Positions 53,540 to 62,728 of a stretch of DNA of 64,000 bases are shown here, piece after piece. The notes under the pieces are model-generated. The model ran no database searches. It saw only the letters and a list, made by a program, of their open reading frames with translations, and had not been told where the DNA came from. The number at the start of each line of letters is the position of its first letter. Position 1 is the stretch's first letter. Position numbers and translations under genes: made by a program. This stretch comes from Thermoanaerobaculia bacterium (GTDB lineage: Bacteria; Acidobacteriota; Thermoanaerobaculia; Multivoradales; J023). The DNA lies in contig JALCBJ010000028.1 of the NCBI GenBank assembly GCA_028066595.1, forward strand, positions 1 through 64,000, written 5' to 3'.

Positions 53540-55816
53540 TCAGACCAGGCTACCGGCAAACTCTCCCGCATTCTTGAGGAAGATCGTCGTCGGAAGTCCT
53601 TCTGCCAGCTCGAAGAGTCGATCGGCATACTGGGCCTCGGCACCAGGCGACGGCGTCGTCAATCCCAGAATTACGAGATGCGCCCCAGCGCTGTGCCGAT
53701 GCAAGATGTCCGCGAAGAGCTCTCCTTCGGCGCGCAGGATGATCTCGGTTTCGGCACGGATACGGATCTCGGGGATGAGCGTCGCGAGGGAAGCCGCCAT
53801 GCGTTCCCCTTCTTCCTCGGTCGACACCACCGAGCGCACCACGATGCGCGCCTCGTCCCACTCCGGATTCAAGCTGAGCAGGTAGGCGAACAGCAGCATC
53901 ATGTCGCCGTTGTTCTCCAGTCCGCCCCACCAGAGGTCGATGCGCTTCTTCCGCCCGGGCTCGATGTTCCAGCGCAGGCGAGCGATCAGAGTCGACTTGC
54001 CGACGCGGGCTACCGAGCGCAGCACACGCAGCTGCGCGGCCAAGCCGCCCTTGTCGCGCGGCCAACCGAAGAAAATGATGTTCGACTGGAGGCCGGCGAT
54101 GCCGTTGGCCTGGGTGACGTCGATGGCTCCGCCGACCAGGTCCGAGACGACGTTGACTTCACAAAATGCGCTCAGCCCGGAATCGTCGATCGACCGCTCC
54201 AACTCTTGCAACGGCGTCTCGACGTCGACGTCGACGTCCTGCAAGCTACCTTCGATCAAGCGGCAAGCGGTCACCACCCCGCGACTCTGATTGAACCAGC
54301 TGGCCAGGCGTACCAAACCGATGTGACGCTTGGGATCGCCCACGAAGACCAAGATGTGGGGACGCCAGTTGCGCGGATCGGCCTTGTGACGACGGAGGCG
54401 CAACAGCGCCGCACGGGCCACCGCCAGCCACAAACCGGCTCGGACGTCGCCCCATCGCTTCTCTATCGACCGCCGCCGCAAGAAGATCCAGATCGCCGTT
54501 TCCAACACCGCCGCCACCAGACAGGCCCAGGGACTGATCAAGAACATCACGAGAAGGGAACCCAGCGCCCCCAGGAACGACGCTTGCCACGGCACCTTGA
54601 TGGTGGGTCGGTAGGACGGGTCGCCGGTGACCTCTTCGATGCCCGCTGCCAGGTTGATCATGAGGTATAGCGTCAGGAAGAGAACCGTCACCAAGGTCGC
54701 GACTTCGTTGAGTCCGCCGAGAGCCACCGCCGCCAGCGCGATGGCACCGCTCGTCCAGGTCGCCACCGTCGGCTGTCCTGTCTTCGATACCCGGCTGAGG
54801 AATCGTGGCGCCAGACCGTCCTGCGCCAGAGCTTGCAGCACGCGAGGTCCTCCGAGGGCGGAGCCGAATGCCGAGGAGAGCACCGCGCCCCAGACGCCGG
54901 GAAAGACGAGGAGCGAGCCGAGCAGTGCCATCTCCAACCAGACCCCGAGCCCGGGCTGCGACAGCTGTTCCGGGCTCACGTCCGCGATGGCCAGGAGTGT
55001 CGGCACCAACAGGTAGACCGCAGTCCCGGTCACCACCGACCAGAGGGTGCCCCGCGGAATCGAGCGTCTGGGATCTCGCAGGTCGCCACTCATGCCGATG
55101 CCAGCAGCGAATCCGGTAACCGCTGGGAAAAAAACGGCGAACACCGCCCAGAAACCGTCGGCACTTTGGAAGCTTGGATCCCAACGGGGTGCTTGACGCT
55201 CGCCACCGAGCACCCCGATCGCCAGAGCGGCCAGCGACAGCCCGACCAACACCAGGATCGGGACCTGCGCTTTCAGGGTGAGGCTGGCGCTTCGCCCTGC
55301 CACCGCGGTCACGAAAATCACCGAAACCCCGGCCACAGCCTGAACGGCCCACCCCGGGGCCGCTCCCCACTCGGCGGGCCAGAACAGCATCAGGCTCTCC
55401 GCCAAGCCGAAGCAGTAGAAGGTGATCGACAGCGTGCGGCAGAGAAAGAGAGGGATGCCGATGGCACCGCCCAGCTCCAAGCCCAGGCTGTGGGAGATCA
55501 TGTAGTACTCGCCGCCCACACCGACCCGCATGTTGGTCGCCACCGCCGAAGCCGACAACGCCGTGATAAACGCGATGGCGCTCGACAGCAGCACGATCAC
55601 GAGAGTCAGGCCCAGACCCGCGTTGCCCACGACCCAACCGAACCGCAAGTACATGATGAGGCCCAGAATGGTCAGCACACTGGGCGTGTAGACGCCGAGA
55701 AAGGTGCCGAATCGTTCCGGCTCTGGAGCTGCGCCCGTGGTTCCGGCAGGCGTCAACGCTCCGGCGGGCGCGCCGTCGGCCACCTCCACCGGAGTCACGA
55801 TGGGTCTTGCCGTCAT
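53540..55816 (-). CDS. APC-superfamily permease of the cation-chloride cotransporter (SLC12-like) type
   Basis: A 758-aa protein from ATG 55816. Twelve helices fill about residues 35-475: FGTFLGVYTPSVLTILGLIMYLRFGWVVGNAG opens exactly like SLC12/NKCC carriers, with VGGEYYMISHSLGLELGGAIG, FAVFFPAVTGFAAGIGMSGDLRDPRRSIPRGT and DGLAPRFLSR following. A large soluble C-terminal domain (about 500-758: PHILVFVGDPKRHIGLVRLASWFN, IDLWWGGLENNGDMMLLFAYLL) is also of cotransporter type. Family members move K+ and/or Na+ with Cl-; bacterial ones are poorly studied. It begins 22 bases after the DAC-fusion gene ends, so the two are almost certainly co-transcribed. Confidence 0.87.
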   Translation of the reverse strand: MTARPIVTPVEVADGAPAGALTPAGTTGAAPEPERFGTFLGVYTPSVLTILGLIMYLRFGWVVGNAGLGLTLVIVLLSSAIAFITALSASAVATNMRVGVGGEYYMISHSLGLELGGAIGIPLFLCRTLSITFYCFGLAESLMLFWPAEWGAAPGWAVQAVAGVSVIFVTAVAGRSASLTLKAQVPILVLVGLSLAALAIGVLGGERQAPRWDPSFQSADGFWAVFAVFFPAVTGFAAGIGMSGDLRDPRRSIPRGTLWSVVTGTAVYLLVPTLLAIADVSPEQLSQPGLGVWLEMALLGSLLVFPGVWGAVLSSAFGSALGGPRVLQALAQDGLAPRFLSRVSKTGQPTVATWTSGAIALAAVALGGLNEVATLVTVLFLTLYLMINLAAGIEEVTGDPSYRPTIKVPWQASFLGALGSLLVMFLISPWACLVAAVLETAIWIFLRRRSIEKRWGDVRAGLWLAVARAALLRLRRHKADPRNWRPHILVFVGDPKRHIGLVRLASWFNQSRGVVTACRLIEGSLQDVDVDVETPLQELERSIDDSGLSAFCEVNVVSDLVGGAIDVTQANGIAGLQSNIIFFGWPRDKGGLAAQLRVLRSVARVGKSTLIARLRWNIEPGRKKRIDLWWGGLENNGDMMLLFAYLLSLNPEWDEARIVVRSVVSTEEEGERMAASLATLIPEIRIRAETEIILRAEGELFADILHRHSAGAHLVILGLTTPSPGAEAQYADRLFELAEGLPTTIFLKNAGEFAGSLV

Positions 55817-55838
55817 GGAATCTGGAGCCCGGGAAACG

Positions 55839-58800
55839 TCACAGAGAGAGAATCCGGCGGCCTTCGTCGTACAAGGTGATAGGACCGTCCTGGGACACGG
55901 TGATCGCCAGGGCACCGGTTTCCGTGCTGATCTTCGCGGCACTGGAATGGCGAGCGCCCTTTCCGGGCCCTACCTGCGCCTCGGTACCCGCGTCTGGGCG
56001 CAGCAGCACCATGCAGGCGCGGAAACGTCCGCTCCGGCTGTCGATGACGGTGGCGCCATCCTGCTGGGCGAAGTTGATCAGCTCGTCGTCGGAGAGGGAA
56101 GCTACCGCCGCGCTGACCAGCAGCGCGAAATGGGAGATCTCGGGCGCATCGGACTTGGCCAGGATGGCGTCCGCATCGCCGAGCAGGAAAATCGCGCCGA
56201 GGTTCTCCTCCGACATCCGAAACGCACAACGAAGCAGGCGCCGGAGCAAGGTGGCGTCGTAGCCCCTTTCGGCGGTGAGAGATTCCAGGATCGCGTCCAG
56301 CTGCCCGGTCACTTCCGGGGCCCAATCGCCATTGGAATAGCGGCCCACCAGCGCGCCCTGGGCGAAAACGCGCACCTGCCGTCCGCCCTTGGGTACGAAG
56401 AAGACCACCGCGTTGCACCGCTTCGACACGTCGGAATGCAGCCTGAACTGTGGGCCCAGCACCGCTGCGGGTGCTGCCGGCAGCTCCAGGTCCAGTCGGC
56501 AGATGCCCCGGACGTAGCCATGGCGATCCACGACGTAGGCCAAGACCAGACCATCTACCAGCTTGGCCAGGTCCACGAGTCGGTTGCGCATACGCCGGAT
56601 GTGGTCGTGGCGGCGAAGCTGGATGAGGCTCGGAGACAAGACGCGATGGATGCGCATGGGGTCGCCGACGATCAGTGCCGTCGACAGTGGTTTTTCTTCC
56701 GCCTCCATCTGCGCGACACTGGCCGCTGTGTCGCAGATGTGGACCACCGAGGGCGCGTCGATACGCTGAGCGCGAGCCAAGTCGAAGAGGAAGCCGATCC
56801 CGGCATCGCCGGTCCACGCATCGAGGATCGACTCTTTCTCCAACAGCTCCCGCAGTCGCTCCGGCCCCACTTCGACCTGCGTGATCTCCCTTTCTGGACG
56901 CACAGATCCCCGCGGATACATGGCCTGAATCGCATCGGACCAACGCTGTGCCAACTGGGTGCGATCGTGCGCGCGATCATCTGCCAGCTGCCTCGCTTCG
57001 CCGGCCGTTTCTTGGCCGAGCAGCGAGTAGCTGCCGATCCGCTCCCACTCGTCCACCGAAGCATTGACCTTGCTCACCAGCGCGTCGAACAGTGCTTTGA
57101 CCCTCGCGTGGGCGTGCGTGGTCAACGAGATCCCGGTCTCGTCGGGCGAAGACCAGATCCAGCGCAGGGTCGACGCCGGCCCCGTACCGGCCTCCACCGG
57201 CTCGACCATCTGGTTCACCACGTGATCGAGGCCGTCGTCCTCGCCGGCTTCGACATCGTCCGCTGAAACAGCCTGTGCACCGACGCCGGATTCCTCCCCC
57301 AGCTGCTCCGTCAAATGTGCGGCGATCGCCTCCAAGTCAGGCACGATGAACGCTGAAACGTAGGGCCGGCTCTCGCCAAACACCGCCGCTTGGTGGACGA
57401 AGGGACTGGTCATCAACTTGGCTTCGATCTCCGCGGGCCAGACCTTGCGACCGGTGGACAGGATGAGTGTGTCACCCTTGCGACCCGTGACGAAGAGGAC
57501 ACCGTGTTCGTCCAGCCGTCCGTAGTCACCCGTGCGAAGCCAGCCGTTCTCGTCGAAGCTGCTGCGGTCGAACTCCGGCTGCTGCCAGTAGCCCCGCATC
57601 ACTGTCTCCCCGCGCACCAGCAGCTCGCCGTCACCGGCGATGCGCAGCTCGAAGCCCTCCGCCGCAGGTCCGCAAGCGTCGATCGGCGTCGGGTTCTGTC
57701 CGGCGGTCGGCAGATTGACCGCCGGGAAACCACCAGCCTCTGACTCGCTGTAGACGTTCACCGGCTCCATACCGATGGCTCGCAACGACTCGGCGAGCTG
57801 CCGGGGCAACGAAGCACCCGTGCAGTAGAAGCGTCGAAAGCGCCCTCCGAAATCTCCGCGGATCGACGAGAAGAACGTCATGTCGGCTCGGGCGTAGCGC
57901 TCGCGCAACTCGCGTGACGCGTGGTCGCCCGCTGCCTGGAGCTGACGACCCGTCGCCAGCGCCCAGTCGAACATCGCCTGACTCGACTCCGGCAGCTTCC
58001 GGATGCGTTTTTGAATGACCTCGTCGTAGGCCCGTTCCAGGGCGTTCGGTATCGTCAACGCCACCGTGGGACTGACCTGCTGAATCTCCTCGAAGATCAG
58101 CTCGCGACTCTGCGCCAGCGCGTTGGGAACGCCGTGGATCAGCCAGTACAACGAGCTATCGAGGCTGGGCATGTAGCTCCAGGGCATCGCTGTGAAGGCC
58201 AGGTCATCCTCGTCGACTTCGAGCCAAGCACCGATATGGCGCATCGAGGCGTGACGCTGACCTTGGTCGAACACCGCGCCCAGCGGCACGTCACCCCGGG
58301 ACGAGGCGTAGTAGATGCAAGCCAACGAATCGCTCGGCACCGACCGCGCCTGCTCCTCCACCTCCGCCTCCGCCGTTTCGTCCAGACGCTCGGAAACCAA
58401 GCTCGCCAGGTCGAGCACGCGCTCGGTGTCGTCGTCTGCACCGGAGTCTTCCAGGTCGAGTATCAGTTCCAGCTCACCGAAACCCTCTCCCGCCAACGTC
58501 AGGCTCTCCACCAGCGCCGCAACCCGTTCGCTGCCGCCCACCGCCACCACGCGGGCGGCGCAGTCGGCAACGATCTTTCGCACGGTATCTGCCGGCATGG
58601 AGTGGCGAATCGGCACCACGGCAGCACCTGCCAAGATCGCCGCGAGGTGCGTCTGCATCCACTCCGGGGAGTTGCCGGCCCAGATCGCGATGCGCCGACC
58701 ATGCAGCCCCCGATCGAGAAAGAAGCGAGTCAAACGCAAGGTCTGACGTCGCAATACGCGATACGAGACGTCGCGCCACCTCCCGGCCCGCTCGATACGA

Positions 58801-58931
58801 AAACACGTCTCGGCAGCAAAGCCGTCGAAGGCCTGGAGGATCAGCTCATTCAGCGTTCCGGTGTCCGAGGCCAGTCGCTGTCGATCGGCCGCCGATTCGG
58901 CCGACGGATCGGATTCCGTAGTGACCGTCAT
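55839..58931 (-). CDS. acyl-CoA-synthetase-like / diadenylate cyclase (DAC) fusion protein
   Basis: A 1030-aa cytoplasmic protein from ATG 58931. Residues about 25-620 form an adenylate-forming (AMP-binding) domain: RIAIWAGNSPEWMQTHLAAILAGAAVVP, FYCTGASLPRQLAESLRAIGM, WLRTGDYGRLDEHGVLFVTGRKGDTLILSTGRKVWP. Its ATP loop is degraded (YYASSRGDVPLG, 207-218; Leu217 replaces the conserved Lys) and the late catalytic-lysine segment is missing. Residues about 690-860 resemble a decayed DAC domain (DGL at 793). Residues about 880-1030 are a DAC (DisA_N) domain with QQDGATVID (D958) and GARHSSAAKISTETGALAITVSQDG (G992-H995), where DisA/CdaA have GTRHR. It therefore probably makes c-di-AMP from two ATP. 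Co-transcribed with the cotransporter gene. Confidence 0.85.
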   Translation of the reverse strand: MTVTTESDPSAESAADRQRLASDTGTLNELILQAFDGFAAETCFRIERAGRWRDVSYRVLRRQTLRLTRFFLDRGLHGRRIAIWAGNSPEWMQTHLAAILAGAAVVPIRHSMPADTVRKIVADCAARVVAVGGSERVAALVESLTLAGEGFGELELILDLEDSGADDDTERVLDLASLVSERLDETAEAEVEEQARSVPSDSLACIYYASSRGDVPLGAVFDQGQRHASMRHIGAWLEVDEDDLAFTAMPWSYMPSLDSSLYWLIHGVPNALAQSRELIFEEIQQVSPTVALTIPNALERAYDEVIQKRIRKLPESSQAMFDWALATGRQLQAAGDHASRELRERYARADMTFFSSIRGDFGGRFRRFYCTGASLPRQLAESLRAIGMEPVNVYSESEAGGFPAVNLPTAGQNPTPIDACGPAAEGFELRIAGDGELLVRGETVMRGYWQQPEFDRSSFDENGWLRTGDYGRLDEHGVLFVTGRKGDTLILSTGRKVWPAEIEAKLMTSPFVHQAAVFGESRPYVSAFIVPDLEAIAAHLTEQLGEESGVGAQAVSADDVEAGEDDGLDHVVNQMVEPVEAGTGPASTLRWIWSSPDETGISLTTHAHARVKALFDALVSKVNASVDEWERIGSYSLLGQETAGEARQLADDRAHDRTQLAQRWSDAIQAMYPRGSVRPEREITQVEVGPERLRELLEKESILDAWTGDAGIGFLFDLARAQRIDAPSVVHICDTAASVAQMEAEEKPLSTALIVGDPMRIHRVLSPSLIQLRRHDHIRRMRNRLVDLAKLVDGLVLAYVVDRHGYVRGICRLDLELPAAPAAVLGPQFRLHSDVSKRCNAVVFFVPKGGRQVRVFAQGALVGRYSNGDWAPEVTGQLDAILESLTAERGYDATLLRRLLRCAFRMSEENLGAIFLLGDADAILAKSDAPEISHFALLVSAAVASLSDDELINFAQQDGATVIDSRSGRFRACMVLLRPDAGTEAQVGPGKGARHSSAAKISTETGALAITVSQDGPITLYDEGRRILSL

Positions 58932-59025
58932 GTCGCGAGGATTCTAGCGTCCGCACCTGAGGAGCCTTCGGGAGGCGACGGCGGATCACTCGGGATCGAC
59001 GTGTCGCGGCGACGTCTCGAGTCGC

Positions 59026-61380
59026 TTACCGACCCACCGACTCCTCGGTACTCGGCTTCGTTTCGCCGGATGTCTCCAGAGCGACGAGGTGCCCGAGGGT
59101 GCGGACGTAGAGCACGTCGTCCGAGACGGCGGGCGACGCCATCACGACCTCGCCCACCGAGTTGACCGCGACGCGCTCGAAGCTGCGTCCGTGACGGAAG
59201 ACATAGACGTCTCCATCCTCACTCGCGACGTAGAGATGTCCGCCGGCGGCGACCGGAGAAGCGGTCACTGCAGCGGAGCCCCGTTCGGCGATGCGCTCTT
59301 TGTACAGTTCTTCGCCAGTGACGGCATCGCGAGCGGTGACGATGCCACGCATCTGAACCAAGTAGAGAACATCGCCATAGACGACCGGAGTCGGAATGTA
59401 GACACCGCCTCGAGGATCCCACCAGGCGATGTGCGCGGCCGCCTCGACGGGTCCCGCCTCGGTTTCCTCGGGATCGGGAATCGAGATATCACCGCGACCG
59501 CCCGGGCGCACCGCGTAGATGGGTTGGATCGGGCGGTAGCGAGCCGTAACGAAAATCAGGTTGTCCGGCCCGATCACCGGTGTGGCCACCGTGACCTCGC
59601 CCGTGGGTTTGAGATGCCACAGCTCCTCACCGGAGTCCGGGTCGTAGGCGCGAATGTCACGACTACCGTTGGTCACCAGCTCCATGCCGTCGGGGCCCTG
59701 CACGAGCGTCGGCGTGCCCCAAGACGGAAGATTGTCACGCTCCGTCTTCCAAACCTGTTCCCCGGTCTTCGCATCGTAGGCAGCAAGGAAGGCGTGGCGG
59801 TTGTCGTCCGCCTGCAGGATCACCTTGCCGTCGTGGAGAATCGGCGAACTGGAAAAGCCCCACTCGTAGCTCGGATCGTAGAACCAGCCCACGTCCAGGG
59901 TGCCCAGGTCCTTCTTCCACAGCAGCTTGCCGTCCATGTCCCAGGCGAACAGACCCTCGCTCCCGAGCATGGCGACGACGATCTTGCCGTCGGTAGCAGG
60001 CGTCGAGTTGGCTTGTGTCGCCTTGAAATGATGTGCAGACCGCGGCGCTCCTTTCGCGGCGTCGTGAGTCCATCGGACCTCGCCCGTGCGCTTGTCGAGG
60101 GAGATCATCTTCCACGCGTACTCGCCTTCGATCTCGATCACGTCGACGTCGCCGGACAGGCCCGAGCGAAACTCGCCCTCATCGCGATCGGCGACCGCGG
60201 TGGCGAGAAAGATCTGATCGCCCCAAATCACCGGCGAAGCGTGTCCACGCCCGGGCACGGCGACCTTGAACAACACGTTCTCCCCCGACTCGAGGTTCCA
60301 GTGAACGGGCGTCGCGCCGTGCGCCGTGCCGGCGGCATTGGGACCCCGGAATGCCGGCCAATTGCCCGTGGTCGAAGCCTTCGGTAGCGGGGCGCGGGAG
60401 GCAGTCTCGGTTGCAGCCGTCGTGGAGGCTGACTCGGCCGCCGCGGGAGCTTCGGCTCCTTCGGCAGCGGCCGCCGTCTCTGCATCAGCGACCTCTCCTT
60501 CGACCTTGCGGGCGAAGCGAGCCGGTTCCGGCAGACCCTGCTGGGTGTACATGAATCCAGGTGATGGTCCGCCCTCCTCGAACGTCATCTCGAGTGGGAA
60601 TCCATTGGCGGCACGAAACGTCGCCTCTGCCGTCGCTTCCAAGACGAGTTTGGGCTGCTGCATGAACTGGAAGTACAGCGCACCGTCTTCCATGCCGATC
60701 ACGCCCTCCATGGCGGGCTGTTCCTCGACGAAGTAGGTCCCGACGAAACGCTGTAGTTGCTCCTCGCTCAAGGAGACCTCGGACGGGGCAGGCGGCTTGG
60801 CGCCCGCTTCCTCCAATATCGCCACGACGTCCGCATTGCCCGCCTGCTGGGCCTGGCCATAGATGGCCGCCAGTGTGTCCTCGTCGAGATCTCCGGCTTC
60901 GAGAATGGCCTTGATGACGTCGGTGTGGCCCCGGAACATCGCCATGCCCGCGACCTGTCCGGCACCCGTCGCACCTTTTTCGTAGAGAAAGCGCACGGTT
61001 TCCGCACGACCGTCGTAGGCCGCCCAGCCTGCGGGAGTCGATGAGTAGAACGTATCCGTGGCATCGACATCGGCGCCGCGCTCCACCAGTAGCTTCGCCA
61101 CCTCGAGGTGACCCTTGCTGGCCGCGTAGGTGAGCGCCGTCGCACCGTATTGGTTGGTGCCATCTACCGGCACTCCGGCATCGAGCCGGCGTTTCACCTC
61201 GTCCAGGTCTCCCTGCCGCGCTGCCTCGTGTAGGGCTTCGACCTGCTGCGGATCCACGGCCGCGGCTTCGGTCCCAGTGCTCGCGGCCTCCTCGCCGGAG
61301 TCCTGGCCTAGAGAGGCAGTAGCCAACAGTCCGAAGAAAGCGAACGACGAAAGTACCAAGGCGAGTCGATGGAGTCGCAT
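59026..61380 (-). CDS. exported ankyrin-repeat and PQQ-type beta-propeller protein
   Basis: A 784-aa protein with signal peptide (LALVLSSFAFFGLLATASLGQ). Residues about 45-195 are ankyrin repeats (EALHEAARQGDLDEVKRRLDAGVPVDG, GATALTYAASKGHLEVAKLLVERGADVDA, in pieces). A beta segment (about 200-300) and an Ala/Glu-rich linker follow. Residues about 340-784 are a quinoprotein/BamB-like propeller (NWPAFRGPNAAGTAHGATPVHWNLE, LFAWDMDGKLLWKKDLGTLD, DIRAYDPDSGEELWHLKPTGEVT). No dehydrogenase catalytic motif is evident; the WPAFRGPNAAG-type opening is common in large families of secreted propellers. Periplasmic location likely; role unknown. Divergent from the next gene (52 bases). Confidence 0.82.
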   Translation of the reverse strand: MRLHRLALVLSSFAFFGLLATASLGQDSGEEAASTGTEAAAVDPQQVEALHEAARQGDLDEVKRRLDAGVPVDGTNQYGATALTYAASKGHLEVAKLLVERGADVDATDTFYSSTPAGWAAYDGRAETVRFLYEKGATGAGQVAGMAMFRGHTDVIKAILEAGDLDEDTLAAIYGQAQQAGNADVVAILEEAGAKPPAPSEVSLSEEQLQRFVGTYFVEEQPAMEGVIGMEDGALYFQFMQQPKLVLEATAEATFRAANGFPLEMTFEEGGPSPGFMYTQQGLPEPARFARKVEGEVADAETAAAAEGAEAPAAAESASTTAATETASRAPLPKASTTGNWPAFRGPNAAGTAHGATPVHWNLESGENVLFKVAVPGRGHASPVIWGDQIFLATAVADRDEGEFRSGLSGDVDVIEIEGEYAWKMISLDKRTGEVRWTHDAAKGAPRSAHHFKATQANSTPATDGKIVVAMLGSEGLFAWDMDGKLLWKKDLGTLDVGWFYDPSYEWGFSSSPILHDGKVILQADDNRHAFLAAYDAKTGEQVWKTERDNLPSWGTPTLVQGPDGMELVTNGSRDIRAYDPDSGEELWHLKPTGEVTVATPVIGPDNLIFVTARYRPIQPIYAVRPGGRGDISIPDPEETEAGPVEAAAHIAWWDPRGGVYIPTPVVYGDVLYLVQMRGIVTARDAVTGEELYKERIAERGSAAVTASPVAAGGHLYVASEDGDVYVFRHGRSFERVAVNSVGEVVMASPAVSDDVLYVRTLGHLVALETSGETKPSTEESVGR

Positions 61381-61432
61381 GGGGGATGCTCCAGAAAGTC
61401 GTGACGACCGAGTTGAAGTCGAGGTACGCAGA

Positions 61433-62728
61433 ATGTCCTCCGCAGTTTCGCACGGATCGCGGCTGGACTCACCCGTGCGTTGCGGCAGACTCCTGGGACA
61501 GCTGCGATACGCTCCCGCGGTGTCCGCACCCTCTCGACGTGCCCAGATCCGTTCTTCGAAGGCACCAACCTCCCCATCACGGTCCGGGAGCGCCCGGTAC
61601 TCGTGGATCCTGTCGCTCGCACTCCTCCTGCCCGCCCTCGTGGGGCTGGCCGTAGAGCTGGAACGAGGCGCGATCTACAACTGGGATCTGATGGGCTATG
61701 TCGGCTGTCTCGTGGAGCTGGACACTTCGGACCCCGAAGAGATCCATCGTCGAGTACTGGAGGTCGTGCACACCGAGGTTCCAGCGCCGTTCCGTCCCAG
61801 GCTACTGGCACACGATCGGTTTCGGAACCATCCGGACTTCGCCTGGGGGCGCGAGGTCGCGACGAATCCCCAAGCCTTCGTTTCCCAGCTCGACTGGTAC
61901 CGCCCGCGTGTCGGATTCACCGCGCTCGCGGCCACGGCTCATCAGGTCTTTGGTCAACCGCTGTTGGCTTCGATACGTGCCGCGATCTCCGCGAGCTACG
62001 TGGCGCTGGGGCTGATCTTGTGGGCCTGCCTCGGTCGCCAGCTGGGACCGTGGCTCGGCGCCGCCGTGGCGCTGGCCGTGGTGGCTTCGGAGCCGGTCAC
62101 CAGCGTCACCGCGCTCCATACGGCTGACCTGCCCGCCACGGTCGTGTTGTTGGGTGGCCTGTGGGCACTCCTCCGGTCGCGCAGCCTCACGCCGGCATGG
62201 ATCCTGTTCACGGCTGCGGTGCTGGTGCGTCCCGATCACGCCGTGACTTGCGTCGTAGTCCTCGCGATCGCAGCGTTCTCGGGAGCTGCACCCAAAACGC
62301 CGAGGATCCACTTCGCCGGGGCCATGGCAGGACTGACCGCTCTCTACGTTCTGATCGGAACCCTCGCGCACCACCCAGGCTGGATCCGCCTCTTCTCCTT
62401 CACCTTCGTCGAGCGACGGGTGGACCTGTCCGACGCTCGTTTCGATCCGGGCGAGTACCTCGCGGCCTTCCCCGGTACGTTGTGGGACCTCGGCTCCACT
62501 TCGACACCGATCTTCGCGACATTGGCCCTGCTTCTCTGTATCTTCCTACCTCGGCGGACGCAGGAACAGCAGACGCTGCATTGCTTGACCGTAGGGTTGA
62601 GCACCGCCTTCGCTCTCCGCTTTCTCCTCTTTCCCGTGGCTTGGGACCGGTTCTGGCTGCCGCTCGACCTGTGGGTCGTCGTGACGCTGGTGATCACGCT
62701 CTCCTTCCACCGGCGACGTGTCGGCTAG
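61433..62728 (+). CDS. polytopic membrane protein, possibly GT-C glycosyltransferase-like
   Basis: A 431-aa protein from ATG 61433, which has GAGG 8 bases upstream; an alternative is GTG 61520. After a basic N-terminus there are about nine helices: SWILSLALLLPALVGLAVE, LASIRAAISASYVALGLILWACL, WLGAAVALAVVASEPV, TAAVLVRPDHAVTCVVVLAIAAF and others. The first extracytoplasmic loop carries YNWDLMGYVGCLVELD with an Asp in the position used by GT-C enzymes. Family membership is uncertain; it could be any multi-spanning protein. The end is convergent with, and overlaps by 4 bases, the next gene. Confidence 0.65.
   Translation: MSSAVSHGSRLDSPVRCGRLLGQLRYAPAVSAPSRRAQIRSSKAPTSPSRSGSARYSWILSLALLLPALVGLAVELERGAIYNWDLMGYVGCLVELDTSDPEEIHRRVLEVVHTEVPAPFRPRLLAHDRFRNHPDFAWGREVATNPQAFVSQLDWYRPRVGFTALAATAHQVFGQPLLASIRAAISASYVALGLILWACLGRQLGPWLGAAVALAVVASEPVTSVTALHTADLPATVVLLGGLWALLRSRSLTPAWILFTAAVLVRPDHAVTCVVVLAIAAFSGAAPKTPRIHFAGAMAGLTALYVLIGTLAHHPGWIRLFSFTFVERRVDLSDARFDPGEYLAAFPGTLWDLGSTSTPIFATLALLLCIFLPRRTQEQQTLHCLTVGLSTAFALRFLLFPVAWDRFWLPLDLWVVVTLVITLSFHRRRVG

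Noticed and set aside
55704-57266. Long plus-strand open frame (520 codons) opposite the DAC-fusion gene
   Set aside because: Composition is Arg/His/Asp-rich with no domain; it mirrors the codon pattern of the real minus-strand gene, a GC-rich antisense artefact.
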